A DNA stretch of 64,000 nucleotides from positions 233,830 through 297,829 of the forward strand of contig NZ_QEIG01000007.1 of NCBI RefSeq assembly GCF_014324365.1, given 5' to 3'. This document shows positions 8,262 to 16,500 of this stretch, piece by piece. A program made the position numbers and the translations under genes. This stretch comes from Algoriphagus sp. AK58 (GTDB lineage Bacteria; Bacteroidota; Bacteroidia; Cytophagales; Cyclobacteriaceae). The notes below the pieces were generated by a model. The model was given only the letters and a program-made list of their open reading frames with translations. It was not told the origin of the DNA and did no database searches. Numbering within the stretch: the first letter of the stretch is position 1; each line of letters opens with the position of its first letter.

Positions 8262-10145
8262 ATGAACAAGCCAAACAAAATCACCCCATCAATCCTGCTG
8301 GCCATCTTTACACTTCTGGCTGGCATTACCACCGCATTCGCACAAGAGCCTCAGTGGAAGCTCACTCTGGAAAAAGGAGTAGAATGGACTCGATACACAC
8401 CCAATAAAATTCTTCTAGTCGGGAGTTCTGACTGGGGGTTGCACGGTGTAGATGCTACAACTGGTAAGCTACTTTGGTCCAATGAAGACCTGTATAATTC
8501 CGCGAAAGCGCTCAAAGGCGCGGATGGAAAAAAAGTAGGGTATACCCCGGATTTAATCCGTGTGTTGGAAGATCCCAATGACCCCAAAGTTTCTGATTTT
8601 GCCATTGTGAAGTACACGGATAATATCCTTGTCAAAAATTTTGTGGTGATCAATATCCGTACAGGTGAGTTAATCATGAATCCAAAGATGGCAGGTATGC
8701 CTGTGGTGAAAATCATAGGTCCAGAGCAGGCTACTTTCAATTACGATGGCTCGGATTACTTATCCGAACTGAAAGGCGTAATTATCACGGCATCTTGGGA
8801 AGATCTCGCAAAGCCGGGTAAACCTTACATGCAAATGACCAAGTTCATTGACCTGGAGTCGGGTAAAGTAACATGGGAAAATGATCAGATTTCATCCAAA
8901 TTTTTGCCCGTGGTCACAGATGATAAGAATTTGATTTTTATAGGAGAAAAAACAGCTGCAAAGATTGATGCGAAAACAGGAAAGCCCATCTGGTCATTTG
9001 AAGTAGCAGACAAGAAAAACAGCTTTGAAGCTTTTGATGCAAACATCCGATTGACTGAAGGGTACTTTTATCAGAAGAAAGGAAGTCAGGGAGTGGTGAA
9101 CGCGGTGGATTTGAAATCAGGGAAAGTTCTTTGGGAAAAACCTTTGGCCACAAAAGATGCTCCCGTACTGACGGCTGAGAATTTTGGGGTGATAGTGGCG
9201 GATGAGAAAAACTTCACGCTTATGGAAGCGGAGACTGGGAACACCAAGTGGACAGCAAAGAAACTCTCAGGGATCGTAGTGGATCTTGGAAAAGACTGGG
9301 GGATCGCGGTAGGTGAAAGAGATAAATACCTGACCGTATTGGATAAAAATACCGGAGAGGAAAAATGGTCCCAAAAAATTAAGGGGATTAGAATCGATCA
9401 ATTGACTGGGGCAGGCATAATGTATATCAATGAAGAAGGAAGCGTGGGTTTATTTGGGTTTGATGGCAAGCCGGTTTGGTCAGAAAAAGATATGATCAAG
9501 GGTCCTGGAGTGCTCAGAGCTAAGCCTTCATTAGACCAGGAGGTATTTTATGCGGATGGAAAAGTCTATCATGTCAACCTAGTCAATGGGACCAAAAAAG
9601 TAATCATTGATGACGTGAAGTTTCAGGAAAAGGAGACTCCGGATAATCTGGAATTTACAGGTTCTAATTTTGTCCTTTCTTCAAGCCAGAACATGATGGG
9701 ATTTGACGAGAATGGAAACGTGTTGTACCAAGGACATTGGCCATCACCCAAAATCAGTTTGGCAGGTCGAATCGCCATGCGGACTATGCAGGTAGCTATG
9801 GTGGCCATGGCATCTGCTGCTGCTTATCAACAAGGAGCGGCGGGTAACCTGACTTATGCTGGCAAACAATACGGGATACAGCGAGAGTTTTTTGAAGATA
9901 TGTCGGGAGCCTTTGGGCAGGTGGCTAATCAGCGGTTTAAAGCTACCAAACATGCCGGAGTTTACAGCTTTATTTTGACCGATGTTGGCGAAGGAGTTGG
10001 ACTCGCCAAGATTGATAAGGTCAGTGGGAAAGAGGTTGGCAAAATTGTCCTTAATGACAAAGAGCCGGTGTTTGATTCGGATCCGGAGAATGGGATGATT
10101 TTTTACAAGCCCTCCAAAAAGGATGTCTTTGGATATACCTTTTGA
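8262..10145 (+). CDS. Exported PQQ-type beta-propeller protein
   Basis: Function unknown. The N-terminus carries a Sec signal peptide ending in TAFAQ near residue 28. The body contains repeated blades with the PQQ-like (quinoprotein alcohol dehydrogenase-like) pattern of Gly-Lys followed by a Trp strand: GKLLWSN, GKVTWEN, GKPIWSF, GKVLWEK, GNTKWTA and GEEKWSQ between about residues 65 and 375. A small alanine-rich hydrophobic stretch near 506-530 (MQVAMVAMASAAAY) interrupts the C-terminal part. No heme or quinoprotein catalytic motif is visible, so a binding or scaffold role is more likely than dehydrogenase activity. Single gene between terminators at 8162 and 10154. Confidence 0.8.
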   Translation: MNKPNKITPSILLAIFTLLAGITTAFAQEPQWKLTLEKGVEWTRYTPNKILLVGSSDWGLHGVDATTGKLLWSNEDLYNSAKALKGADGKKVGYTPDLIRVLEDPNDPKVSDFAIVKYTDNILVKNFVVINIRTGELIMNPKMAGMPVVKIIGPEQATFNYDGSDYLSELKGVIITASWEDLAKPGKPYMQMTKFIDLESGKVTWENDQISSKFLPVVTDDKNLIFIGEKTAAKIDAKTGKPIWSFEVADKKNSFEAFDANIRLTEGYFYQKKGSQGVVNAVDLKSGKVLWEKPLATKDAPVLTAENFGVIVADEKNFTLMEAETGNTKWTAKKLSGIVVDLGKDWGIAVGERDKYLTVLDKNTGEEKWSQKIKGIRIDQLTGAGIMYINEEGSVGLFGFDGKPVWSEKDMIKGPGVLRAKPSLDQEVFYADGKVYHVNLVNGTKKVIIDDVKFQEKETPDNLEFTGSNFVLSSSQNMMGFDENGNVLYQGHWPSPKISLAGRIAMRTMQVAMVAMASAAAYQQGAAGNLTYAGKQYGIQREFFEDMSGAFGQVANQRFKATKHAGVYSFILTDVGEGVGLAKIDKVSGKEVGKIVLNDKEPVFDSDPENGMIFYKPSKKDVFGYTF

Positions 10146-10153
10146 ATAGCATG

Positions 10154-10181
10154 AAAAATCCCGGGGTGACCCGGGATTTTT
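10154..10181. terminator. Bidirectional terminator between convergent genes
   Basis: A 12-bp perfect stem (AAAAATCCCGGG / CCCGGGATTTTT) with a GTGA loop. It has T-runs in both directions and lies between the propeller gene (plus) and the GH57 gene (minus). Confidence 0.85.
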
Positions 10182-10185
10182 GATT

Positions 10186-11403
10186 TTATGACAAACTTAC
10201 TTTTTCTGTTTGCGATACTTTTTCTTTAACTCGTAAAATAAAGTCGCTCAGTACATTCATGTAGTTAATAAATGCATCATAGGGAGTATCGTAAGGGCTG
10301 AAATATTGGTGGACGGAGCCATCCGAAAAGAACTTAGTACACATGTAATAAAAATGATCGGAGGTTTGAAGGTATTCCCAATCCCTTTTTATTTCTGGAT
10401 CATCTACTTTGCTGACTAATTGCTGAAGTTCGTAAAGTCGGTCAAAAGCCTCGTCCTGCATATCATTACCAAGCCAAGCGGTAAGGTCGCGTTCTTCATC
10501 AGCCCATGATATGGGAGTTGGGACATGAATTTTGCTAACAGCAGGCCCAGCTTCTGCTACTTCAGAAGGAGTGGAAAAGGAGAAATTGGAATGTCTAAGG
10601 ATGGTCTCAGGCAGATGTCTCATGAATTCAAAAATTCCGGTCTCAGCCCATTGGTGCTCACCAAAAGTTTCATAATCCATAAACAAATTCACTACTTGTT
10701 CCTCTTTGGGAATGGCGTTGAGCCAGCCGACAAACTTCTCAGTAGTCAAAGGAAAGTCAGCCCAGGTCTTATTGCCAAACCGGAAGGCAATGTCATCAGA
10801 GAGGCGAAAGTTTTTCAATAAGACTTTCAGTTCCGGCTGAATTGCGTTGGAATAGACATAGTTGGGACTTTTCCATCCTAGGATATGCTTAGCACCTTCC
10901 GTTAAGATGGCTTGATATCCTAGTTCAGCTACCATGGCGCCAATTTGATCCGAATAAATCAGCTCGGTATTTCTAAAGACTTTCGGAGTATACCCGTTAA
11001 ATAGCTCTTGGATTTTTTTCTGGTGTTTTTTTACCAAGGAGAAAAATTCCTCCTTGCTTTTCAATGCGGCCAGCGAATGAGAATAGGTTTCGTTAAGAAG
11101 CTCAACATGACCAGTGGCTACTAATTTTTGGAAACTCTCCAATACATCCGGAGCATAGGCTTCCATCTGATCCAAAAAAGTCCCTGAAATAGAAAAAGCC
11201 ACTTTAAATTTGCCTTTGTAGGTTTGAATGAGGTCCATTAAAAGGGCATTCATAGGCAGGTAACATCTTTGGGCAGCCTTTCGGATTACGTTACGGTTGA
11301 GGTAATCATCCCAATAATAATGGTCTTCCCCGATATCGAAGAATCGGTACGGTTTGATTCGGAAGGGTTGATGAACTTGGAAATAAAAACAGACGGTTCT
11401 CAT
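10186..11403 (-). CDS. Glycoside hydrolase family 57 alpha-amylase-type protein
   Basis: Acts on alpha-1,4-glucans, probably inside the cell since no signal peptide is present. The N-terminal block FYFQVHQPFR (residues 6-15) is GH57 conserved region 1. RNTELIYSD carries a candidate catalytic Glu, and NLFMDYETFGEHQW carries the conserved region-4 Asp, expected general acid. The frame is open to an ATG at 11463, within the upstream glycosyltransferase gene, but the ATG at 11403 gives the canonical start MRTVCFYFQVHQPF and an ATGA overlap with that gene's stop. Length 405 aa. It is last in a debranching enzyme, glycosyltransferase, GH57 operon, so a role in glycogen or maltooligosaccharide turnover is likely. 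Confidence 0.88.
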   Translation of the reverse strand: MRTVCFYFQVHQPFRIKPYRFFDIGEDHYYWDDYLNRNVIRKAAQRCYLPMNALLMDLIQTYKGKFKVAFSISGTFLDQMEAYAPDVLESFQKLVATGHVELLNETYSHSLAALKSKEEFFSLVKKHQKKIQELFNGYTPKVFRNTELIYSDQIGAMVAELGYQAILTEGAKHILGWKSPNYVYSNAIQPELKVLLKNFRLSDDIAFRFGNKTWADFPLTTEKFVGWLNAIPKEEQVVNLFMDYETFGEHQWAETGIFEFMRHLPETILRHSNFSFSTPSEVAEAGPAVSKIHVPTPISWADEERDLTAWLGNDMQDEAFDRLYELQQLVSKVDDPEIKRDWEYLQTSDHFYYMCTKFFSDGSVHQYFSPYDTPYDAFINYMNVLSDFILRVKEKVSQTEKVSLS

Positions 11404-12689
11404 GATCGTTGAGCTAAAGTTTTTTCGTAAACAGTCACTAGTTTGGCAGCCACATGCTCCCATTTTAATTTTTTGAGTTCTTCTCCACCGAGTTCCTTAA
11501 ACATCTTCGAGATACTCTCATAGTGGAGGAGGGCAAATATGGCGTCAGCCATGGCGTCTACATCCCAAAAATCTATTTTAATGGCATTCTTCAGGACTTC
11601 CGCCACCCCGGATTGTTTGGAAATGATTACTGGAGTGTTGTGCCTAACGGCCTCCAGAGGAGCAATTCCAAACGGTTCGGAAACCGAAGGCATGACATAG
11701 ACATCACTAATCGCATACATATGGTCTACATCGTCCCCTTTAAGGAAACCTGTGAAGTGGAACTTAGTACCCATTCTCAATTCTGCCACCCGATCTATCA
11801 TTCTGTTGAGCAAATCCCCAGATCCAGCCATGACAAAACGAACATTGGGATCCCTATCAATTACTTTTTTGGCTGCTTCTACAAAATATTCCGGCCCTTT
11901 TTGGAAGGTAATTCTTCCCAAGAAAGTCACGATTTTTTCAGGGACTTTTTTCTGATAAGAAGATTTGATGATACTGGCGTCCAATACTGCATTATGGAGC
12001 ACGGATACCTTTTCAGCAGGGACGCCATACTTTCTTACGCAGATGTTTTTGGTCAATTGGCTTACGGCTACAATGTGGTCAGCCGCATGCATTCCTGCGC
12101 GTTCGATTTCATAGACCGGTCCGTTGACAGACTCGCCTGAGCGGTCAAATTCGGTGGCATGTACATGTACCACAAGTGGTTTTCCGCTGATTTCTTTTGC
12201 TGCTATCCCTGCCGGAAAGGCTAGCCAATCATGTGCATGGATGATGTCAAAGTCGCTTCGATCTCTTGCGATCTGAGCCCCTACGAGCGCATAGCGAGAG
12301 ACTTCCTCCATTAGATTTTTCCCATACTTTCCACTGAATTCAAACTTGTTGGAAAAGATGCTTTCATCTACATCGGTACGGTCATGGATGGCATAGTCGG
12401 TAAACTTTTTGAATTCTTCAGGTCCCAGATAAGGAACCAAAAAGCTGTTGACCTCCAAATAGGTGAGGTTTTTCCAGATTTTCTTAAACTTCCGTTCTCT
12501 ATAATCAATAGTTATATCGCTGGCATTCACGAAATCGGCCAAAGGCTCCTCGTCTCCCCAGAGTTTTGGCACCACGAAAATGACTTCTTGATTATGATGG
12601 TTCATACCTTGAACCAGACCATAACAAGCGGTGCCCAATCCTCCGGAAATATGTGGTGGGAATTCCCATCCAAACATTAATACTCTCAT
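11400..12689 (-). CDS. GT4 glycosyltransferase, glycogen/starch synthase-like
   Basis: A GT-B retaining glycosyltransferase. The N-terminus FGWEFPPHISGGLGTACYG matches the nucleotide-sugar/glycogen-synthase glycine loop (residues 7-25). IIHAHDWLAFPAGIA, GRITFQKGPEYFVEAA and SEPFGIAPLEAV (the E-x7-E motif) follow in family order. Length 429 aa is shorter than classical GlgA (about 480) and closer to the GT4 synthases of Bacteroidetes glycogen clusters. It overlaps the GH57 gene by 4 nt and starts 10 nt after the debranching enzyme gene. The donor (UDP- or ADP-glucose) cannot be decided from sequence. Confidence 0.88.
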   Translation of the reverse strand: MRVLMFGWEFPPHISGGLGTACYGLVQGMNHHNQEVIFVVPKLWGDEEPLADFVNASDITIDYRERKFKKIWKNLTYLEVNSFLVPYLGPEEFKKFTDYAIHDRTDVDESIFSNKFEFSGKYGKNLMEEVSRYALVGAQIARDRSDFDIIHAHDWLAFPAGIAAKEISGKPLVVHVHATEFDRSGESVNGPVYEIERAGMHAADHIVAVSQLTKNICVRKYGVPAEKVSVLHNAVLDASIIKSSYQKKVPEKIVTFLGRITFQKGPEYFVEAAKKVIDRDPNVRFVMAGSGDLLNRMIDRVAELRMGTKFHFTGFLKGDDVDHMYAISDVYVMPSVSEPFGIAPLEAVRHNTPVIISKQSGVAEVLKNAIKIDFWDVDAMADAIFALLHYESISKMFKELGGEELKKLKWEHVAAKLVTVYEKTLAQRS

Positions 12690-12699
12690 AAAAAGTCAG

Positions 12700-14622
12700 T
12701 TAAATTCTTTTGACTAAGTCCATCATTCTAAGTAGCTCGGCTACACTCCAAGCCTGAGAGACTGAGCCCTTCGGTCGGTGAGGTGCATCTCCATCGTAAA
12801 TTTCCGCAACTGTCCCAATTCCATATTGAGTCATTACCCCATCAAATCCTTTAATGATTTTCTGTACGAAATTTTTTGCCGCTTTTCCATGAAGCTTAAG
12901 GTATCCCTCTACAAAATGTCCAAGTGGCCAAGCCCAAACGGTTCCGTTGTGGTAGGCGTGATCCCTGCTAATTTGGTTTCCAAAATAGTACCCTTTGTAT
13001 CCTGGATCATCCGGTGATAAAGATCTCAAACCCCTTGGAGTAAGAAGTTTGGATTTAACTATTTCCAGTACTTTATCACATTTTTCCTCATTGAGGATAG
13101 TGTAAGGTAAGGAAGTGGCAAAGACCATGTTTGGTCTGATCGACCAGTCTTTTTCTTCCCCATTAACTACATCAGCCAAGTAGCCATAATCCCAAGACCA
13201 AAACTCTCTTTCAAAGGATTCTTTTACTCGGTTGGCAAGGGGGGAATATTCTTCGTCTCCAGTTAGTTCGTGGTAAAAGCAGAGGGCATTATACCAAAGG
13301 GCTTGGATTTCCACTGGACAGCCTATTCTAGGAGTAACCGGACCATCCGGAGTGATGGCATCCATCCAGGTCAGAGCTACCCCGTCCTGACCTCCCCAGA
13401 TAAGTCCATTATCCAACATGTGAATATTGAATTCTGTCCCGTTTTTATACCCTTCAAGGATACCACGTAATTTACCGAGGAAGCGATCTTGAATGGTTTT
13501 TTTGTCCCCAGTGTAGACTATGTATTGTTGGAGTGACCAAAAGAACCACAAAGGAGCATCCATCGATGTCATGTTGGTGTAGTCGCCACTTCCAATATTC
13601 GGGAAAAGGGGGCCTTTCAGATCTCTGGCCATGGTATCCATGATTTCCAGAAAGGTTTGGGAATCTCCTCCCGAAAGCGTCAGCCCCGGGGACGCAATGA
13701 AGGTATCTCTGCCCCACCAGCCAAACCAAGGATAGCCTGCGATTACCCGGACATCCCCGTCTCTTCGGCGAATAAACTGGCCCGCAGAGTTTCTCAGGCA
13801 GTTTTCAAAATTATTTCTGGGTATTCGACGTGCTATTTCTTTGGCAAATGCATTTTGGCGGGTTTCGGGGTCGGCCTCCGTCAACCCAGCCGAAAAGATC
13901 ACGGATTCTCCTTTGGTGATATCAAACTCAAAATATCCGGGAATAAAAAGGTCTTCCTGATATTCGTAGCCTCGCTCCCGCTCCTGAATATACTCTATGT
14001 TGTAATACCAATCCGGGATGGACACGAAATCACATTTTTTTGATAGCTGCATGTACAGCGGATCGTATTTGGAATAAAGTTGAAACTTTACTCCGTTTGG
14101 CACATTTTCAAATTCTTTATTGATCTGATCATTTGCCTTCATCAATTGATGATAGCCTCTAAAAGCTAGGAAGGGCTGAATCCGGATTTTGGTAGGAGAA
14201 TGGGCCTCAAGGAGGGTGTAGCGAATCATCACCCGGTCCCTGTTGGTGTCAAGGATCAATTCTTTTTGGAGCACCACACCACCTACCCGGTAAGTGAGTT
14301 TTGGGATAGGTTCAGAATCAAAATCTTCTAGGTACTTATGGCCTCGGGGTGAATAATTACCGGGAAATTTGGAAATACCGAGGTTAAAACTCGCACCTCT
14401 TTGGATCACTGTCTCATGGACTGTAGATAACAAAACGTGATTTTGAGAATCAATCTGGGGCTGAGGTACTACCAACAACCCATGGTACTTTCGGGTATTG
14501 CAACCAATAATAGTAGTACTGGTGTAGGTTCCAGATCTATTAGTCCGAATAATTTCCCTTTCCAGGGAATAGTTTAGATTGATTAATTGGGTTTTATCAA
14601 AGTGGATATAACTCATAGACAA
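12700..14622 (-). CDS. Glycogen debranching enzyme (amylo-alpha-1,6-glucosidase family)
   Basis: Hydrolyses alpha-1,6 branch points in glycogen. The N-terminal domain (about residues 15-290) has SGTYTSTTIIGCNTRKYHGLL, characteristic of GDE_N-type domains. The C-terminal (alpha/alpha)6 domain has YPWFGWWGRDTFIASPGLTL near 307-326, MDAPLWFFWSLQQY near 354-367, and CPVEIQALWYNAL near 434-446, the GH133-type active-site blocks. Length 640 aa is typical of the bacterial/archaeal form. It is first in the alpha-glucan operon. No signal peptide, so cytoplasmic glycogen is the likely substrate. Confidence 0.92.
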   Translation of the reverse strand: MSMSYIHFDKTQLINLNYSLEREIIRTNRSGTYTSTTIIGCNTRKYHGLLVVPQPQIDSQNHVLLSTVHETVIQRGASFNLGISKFPGNYSPRGHKYLEDFDSEPIPKLTYRVGGVVLQKELILDTNRDRVMIRYTLLEAHSPTKIRIQPFLAFRGYHQLMKANDQINKEFENVPNGVKFQLYSKYDPLYMQLSKKCDFVSIPDWYYNIEYIQERERGYEYQEDLFIPGYFEFDITKGESVIFSAGLTEADPETRQNAFAKEIARRIPRNNFENCLRNSAGQFIRRRDGDVRVIAGYPWFGWWGRDTFIASPGLTLSGGDSQTFLEIMDTMARDLKGPLFPNIGSGDYTNMTSMDAPLWFFWSLQQYIVYTGDKKTIQDRFLGKLRGILEGYKNGTEFNIHMLDNGLIWGGQDGVALTWMDAITPDGPVTPRIGCPVEIQALWYNALCFYHELTGDEEYSPLANRVKESFEREFWSWDYGYLADVVNGEEKDWSIRPNMVFATSLPYTILNEEKCDKVLEIVKSKLLTPRGLRSLSPDDPGYKGYYFGNQISRDHAYHNGTVWAWPLGHFVEGYLKLHGKAAKNFVQKIIKGFDGVMTQYGIGTVAEIYDGDAPHRPKGSVSQAWSVAELLRMMDLVKRI

Positions 14623-14682
14623 AGTTGAAAGTCATTAAAAATAGAGTTTTGAACGGATAAGAAAAAAAATAGCCAAAAAAAT

Positions 14683-14706
14683 AAAGGTTATGTTTCCATA
14701 ACCTTT
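14683..14706 (-). terminator. Terminator after the 46-codon gene
   Basis: A 10-bp perfect stem (AAAGGTTATG / CATAACCTTT) with a 4-nt loop. Read on the minus strand it is followed by a T-rich tract and begins 16 nt after the stop codon of the small gene at 14722. Confidence 0.75.
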
Positions 14707-14721
14707 TTCGTTTAATCTTTT

Positions 14722-14862
14722 TTAAGAGTGCATTGGCTCCTTTTGAACCTCTTCGAATGCTTTAAGCGATTCTTCGAACTTGTTCAGGTAGTTTTGAATC
14801 TGCCTGATATTTACCGGCTTCACTACCGGGAATTTTGGAGCGGCTTTGAACAAAGTAAACAT
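14722..14862 (-). CDS. Small hypothetical protein, 46 aa
   Basis: An ATG-to-TAA frame in the gap between the debranching enzyme and tRNA-His. The protein starts MFTLFKAAPKFPVVKPVN and continues with an amphipathic, acidic helix-like stretch (NYLNKFEESLKAFEEVQ) ending in EPMHS. It has no signal peptide or cysteine. Support comes from protein-like composition, a dedicated terminator at 14683-14706 directly after the stop, and a gap otherwise unexplained. No known domain recognised. A short coiled-coil or partner-binding peptide is possible, but that is inference. Confidence 0.6.
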   Translation of the reverse strand: MFTLFKAAPKFPVVKPVNIRQIQNYLNKFEESLKAFEEVQKEPMHS

Positions 14863-14930
14863 AGTAGTGTGGTTTAGTCTTATCTAATTTTGTCAAATGG
14901 TATGCCAACTTGATTTGACTTATAACAAGA

Positions 14931-14952
14931 AAACCCCTCGAAAGAGGGGTTT
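14931..14952 (-). terminator. Terminator after tRNA-His
   Basis: A 9-bp perfect stem (AAACCCCTC / GAGGGGTTT) with a GAAA loop, starting 4 nt past the tRNA 3' end on the minus strand and followed by TTTTCTTGTT. Confidence 0.8.
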
Positions 14953-14956
14953 ACAG

Positions 14957-15031
14957 GGTGAAAGACCGGACTCGAACCGGCGACCTCTGGTGCCACAAAC
15001 CAGCGCTCTAACCAACTGAGCTACAATCACC
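14957..15031 (-). tRNA. tRNA-His (anticodon GTG)
   Basis: A full cloverleaf can be folded: D-stem GCTC/GAGC, anticodon stem CTGGT/ACCAG with loop TTGTGGC (anticodon GTG), and T-arm GCCGG/CCGGT with loop TTCGAGT. The extra 5' G (G-1, at 15031) faces C73, the identity feature of tRNA-His. CCA is not encoded directly (CCTG follows). The acceptor stem GTGATTG / CTTTCAC has two adjacent T-T mismatches (positions 5-68 and 6-67). A promoter-like pair lies upstream and a strong terminator downstream, so it is a single-gene unit. Confidence 0.93.
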
Positions 15032-15042
15032 ATTTATCAATT

Positions 15043-15064
15043 AATTGAGGACGTTTCCTCAATT
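15043..15064 (-). repeat. 9-bp inverted repeat in the tRNA-His 5' leader
   Basis: AATTGAGGA / TCCTCAATT with a 4-nt loop, between the tRNA promoter and the mature 5' end. It lacks a T-run. It could be a processing structure of the pre-tRNA or the 3' end of the dihydroorotase mRNA (stop at 15110). Confidence 0.5.
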
Positions 15065-15070
15065 GGTTTG

Positions 15071-15101
15071 CAAAAGTAAGGACTAAGCTTCTTTGGTGCA
15101 A
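15071..15101 (-). promoter_or_regulatory. Promoter for tRNA-His (TTG-N20-TACTTTTG)
   Basis: On the minus strand a TTG (15101-15099) is followed after 20 nt by TACTTTTG (15078-15071), matching the Bacteroidetes primary sigma consensus TTG-N17-23-TAnnTTTG. It is placed 40 nt upstream of the mature tRNA end. Confidence 0.65.
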
Positions 15102-15109
15102 GGGTGGGA

Positions 15110-16453
15110 TTATTTATTTGTGAAAAAAGTTAGCCTTTCTCCTTTTTTGCTTTCGTCAAAGCGACCCTCACTGTACGCTAAATGTCCGGAAACGATCGTG
15201 TGTGTCACACTGGACTTAAACGTATGACCCTCGAATGGAGACCATCCACATTTGGCTAAGATATTTTCTTTGCTGACCGTCCAAGGGGCATTGAGATCCA
15301 CCAGTACCAGATCGGCAAAATATCCTTCACGGATAAAACCCCTGTCTTTGATTCTGAAAAGACGGGCCACATTGTGAGCCATTTTTTGGGCAATGGCTTC
15401 CAATGATATTTTCCCCTGATGATAAAAATCCAACATTGCCACCAAGCTGTGTTGAATCAGTGGTCCTCCCGATGGAGCTTTGAGGTAAGACTGTGCTTTT
15501 TCCTCCAAAGTATGAGGTGCATGATCGGTTGCTATGACATCAATTCGGTCATCCAACATCGCCTGAAAGATATTATCTCGGTCATGGGCTGTTTTCACGG
15601 CAGGATTCCACTTGATCAGATTTCCTTTGGTATCGTAATCCTCCTCGGCAAACCACATATGGTGAATGCAGGCCTCTGCGGTGATTTTTTTTTCTTCCAA
15701 AGGAATGGTATTTTCAAAAAGCTCTAGTTCCTTGGCAGTACTGATATGCAAGATGTGGAGACGGGTGCCGTACTTTTTGGCCATCGCCACCGCACGGCTG
15801 GATGCATCGTAGCAAGCCTCCTCAGATCGGATTTTTGGATGAAATTTGACAGGAATATCCTCACCATAGATCTTTTTGTATTCCTCAAGATTGGCTTTGA
15901 TGATGTGGTCGTTTTCGGAGTGGATAGCCAATAGGCCTTTGTATTCTTTAAAAATCCCCTCCAGCGACTCGATATTATCCACGACCATATTTCCGGTGGA
16001 GGAGCCTTGGAATACTTTCAAGCCGCAGACATTTTCCAAATCCAGCTTCAGGATTTCTTCCAGATTGTCATTGGTTCCTCCCAAAAAGAAGGAATAGTTG
16101 GCTAGGGAGACTTCTTTTGCTCTCGAATATTTTTCTTCCAAAAGTTCAATAGTAACTGCCTGAGGAACTGTATTGGGCATCTCCATGTAGGAAGTAGTGC
16201 CTCCTGCCACACCGGCTTTGGCTTCGGTGTAGATTTCTCCTTTGTGTGTGAGGCCTGGCTCGCGGAAATGTACCTGATCATCGATAACGCCCGGAAAAAG
16301 GTGTTTTCCTCTTGCATCCAAATGAATATCAGCGGACTCCTGACTGAGATCTGCACCGATCTTGGAGATGCGTCCTTCTCGGATCAATACATCTCCCGGA
16401 GTAATCCGGCCTTCATTGACTATATTTGCCCCGGTGATCAGGATACTTTTCAT
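15110..16453 (-). CDS. pyrC: Dihydroorotase
   Basis: Cyclises carbamoyl aspartate to dihydroorotate in de novo pyrimidine synthesis; cytoplasmic metal enzyme of the amidohydrolase superfamily. Features in order: PGVIDDQVHFREPGLTHKG near 54-72, candidate carboxylated Lys K146 in GLKVFQGSS, H178 in AIHSEND, H233/H236 in RLHILHIST, and D310 in ATDHAPH. The usual first metal-binding histidine of the H-x-H pair is Gln60 here, with H62 kept. My recollection is that this QxH form is common in Bacteroidetes. Length 447 aa is normal for the class I type. Divergent from the helicase gene across 47 nt. Confidence 0.9.
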   Translation of the reverse strand: MKSILITGANIVNEGRITPGDVLIREGRISKIGADLSQESADIHLDARGKHLFPGVIDDQVHFREPGLTHKGEIYTEAKAGVAGGTTSYMEMPNTVPQAVTIELLEEKYSRAKEVSLANYSFFLGGTNDNLEEILKLDLENVCGLKVFQGSSTGNMVVDNIESLEGIFKEYKGLLAIHSENDHIIKANLEEYKKIYGEDIPVKFHPKIRSEEACYDASSRAVAMAKKYGTRLHILHISTAKELELFENTIPLEEKKITAEACIHHMWFAEEDYDTKGNLIKWNPAVKTAHDRDNIFQAMLDDRIDVIATDHAPHTLEEKAQSYLKAPSGGPLIQHSLVAMLDFYHQGKISLEAIAQKMAHNVARLFRIKDRGFIREGYFADLVLVDLNAPWTVSKENILAKCGWSPFEGHTFKSSVTHTIVSGHLAYSEGRFDESKKGERLTFFTNK

Positions 16454-16500
16454 CGTTTCTACTTTTTAAGAGTGGAGATTTCATTTCAAAATTAACAATC

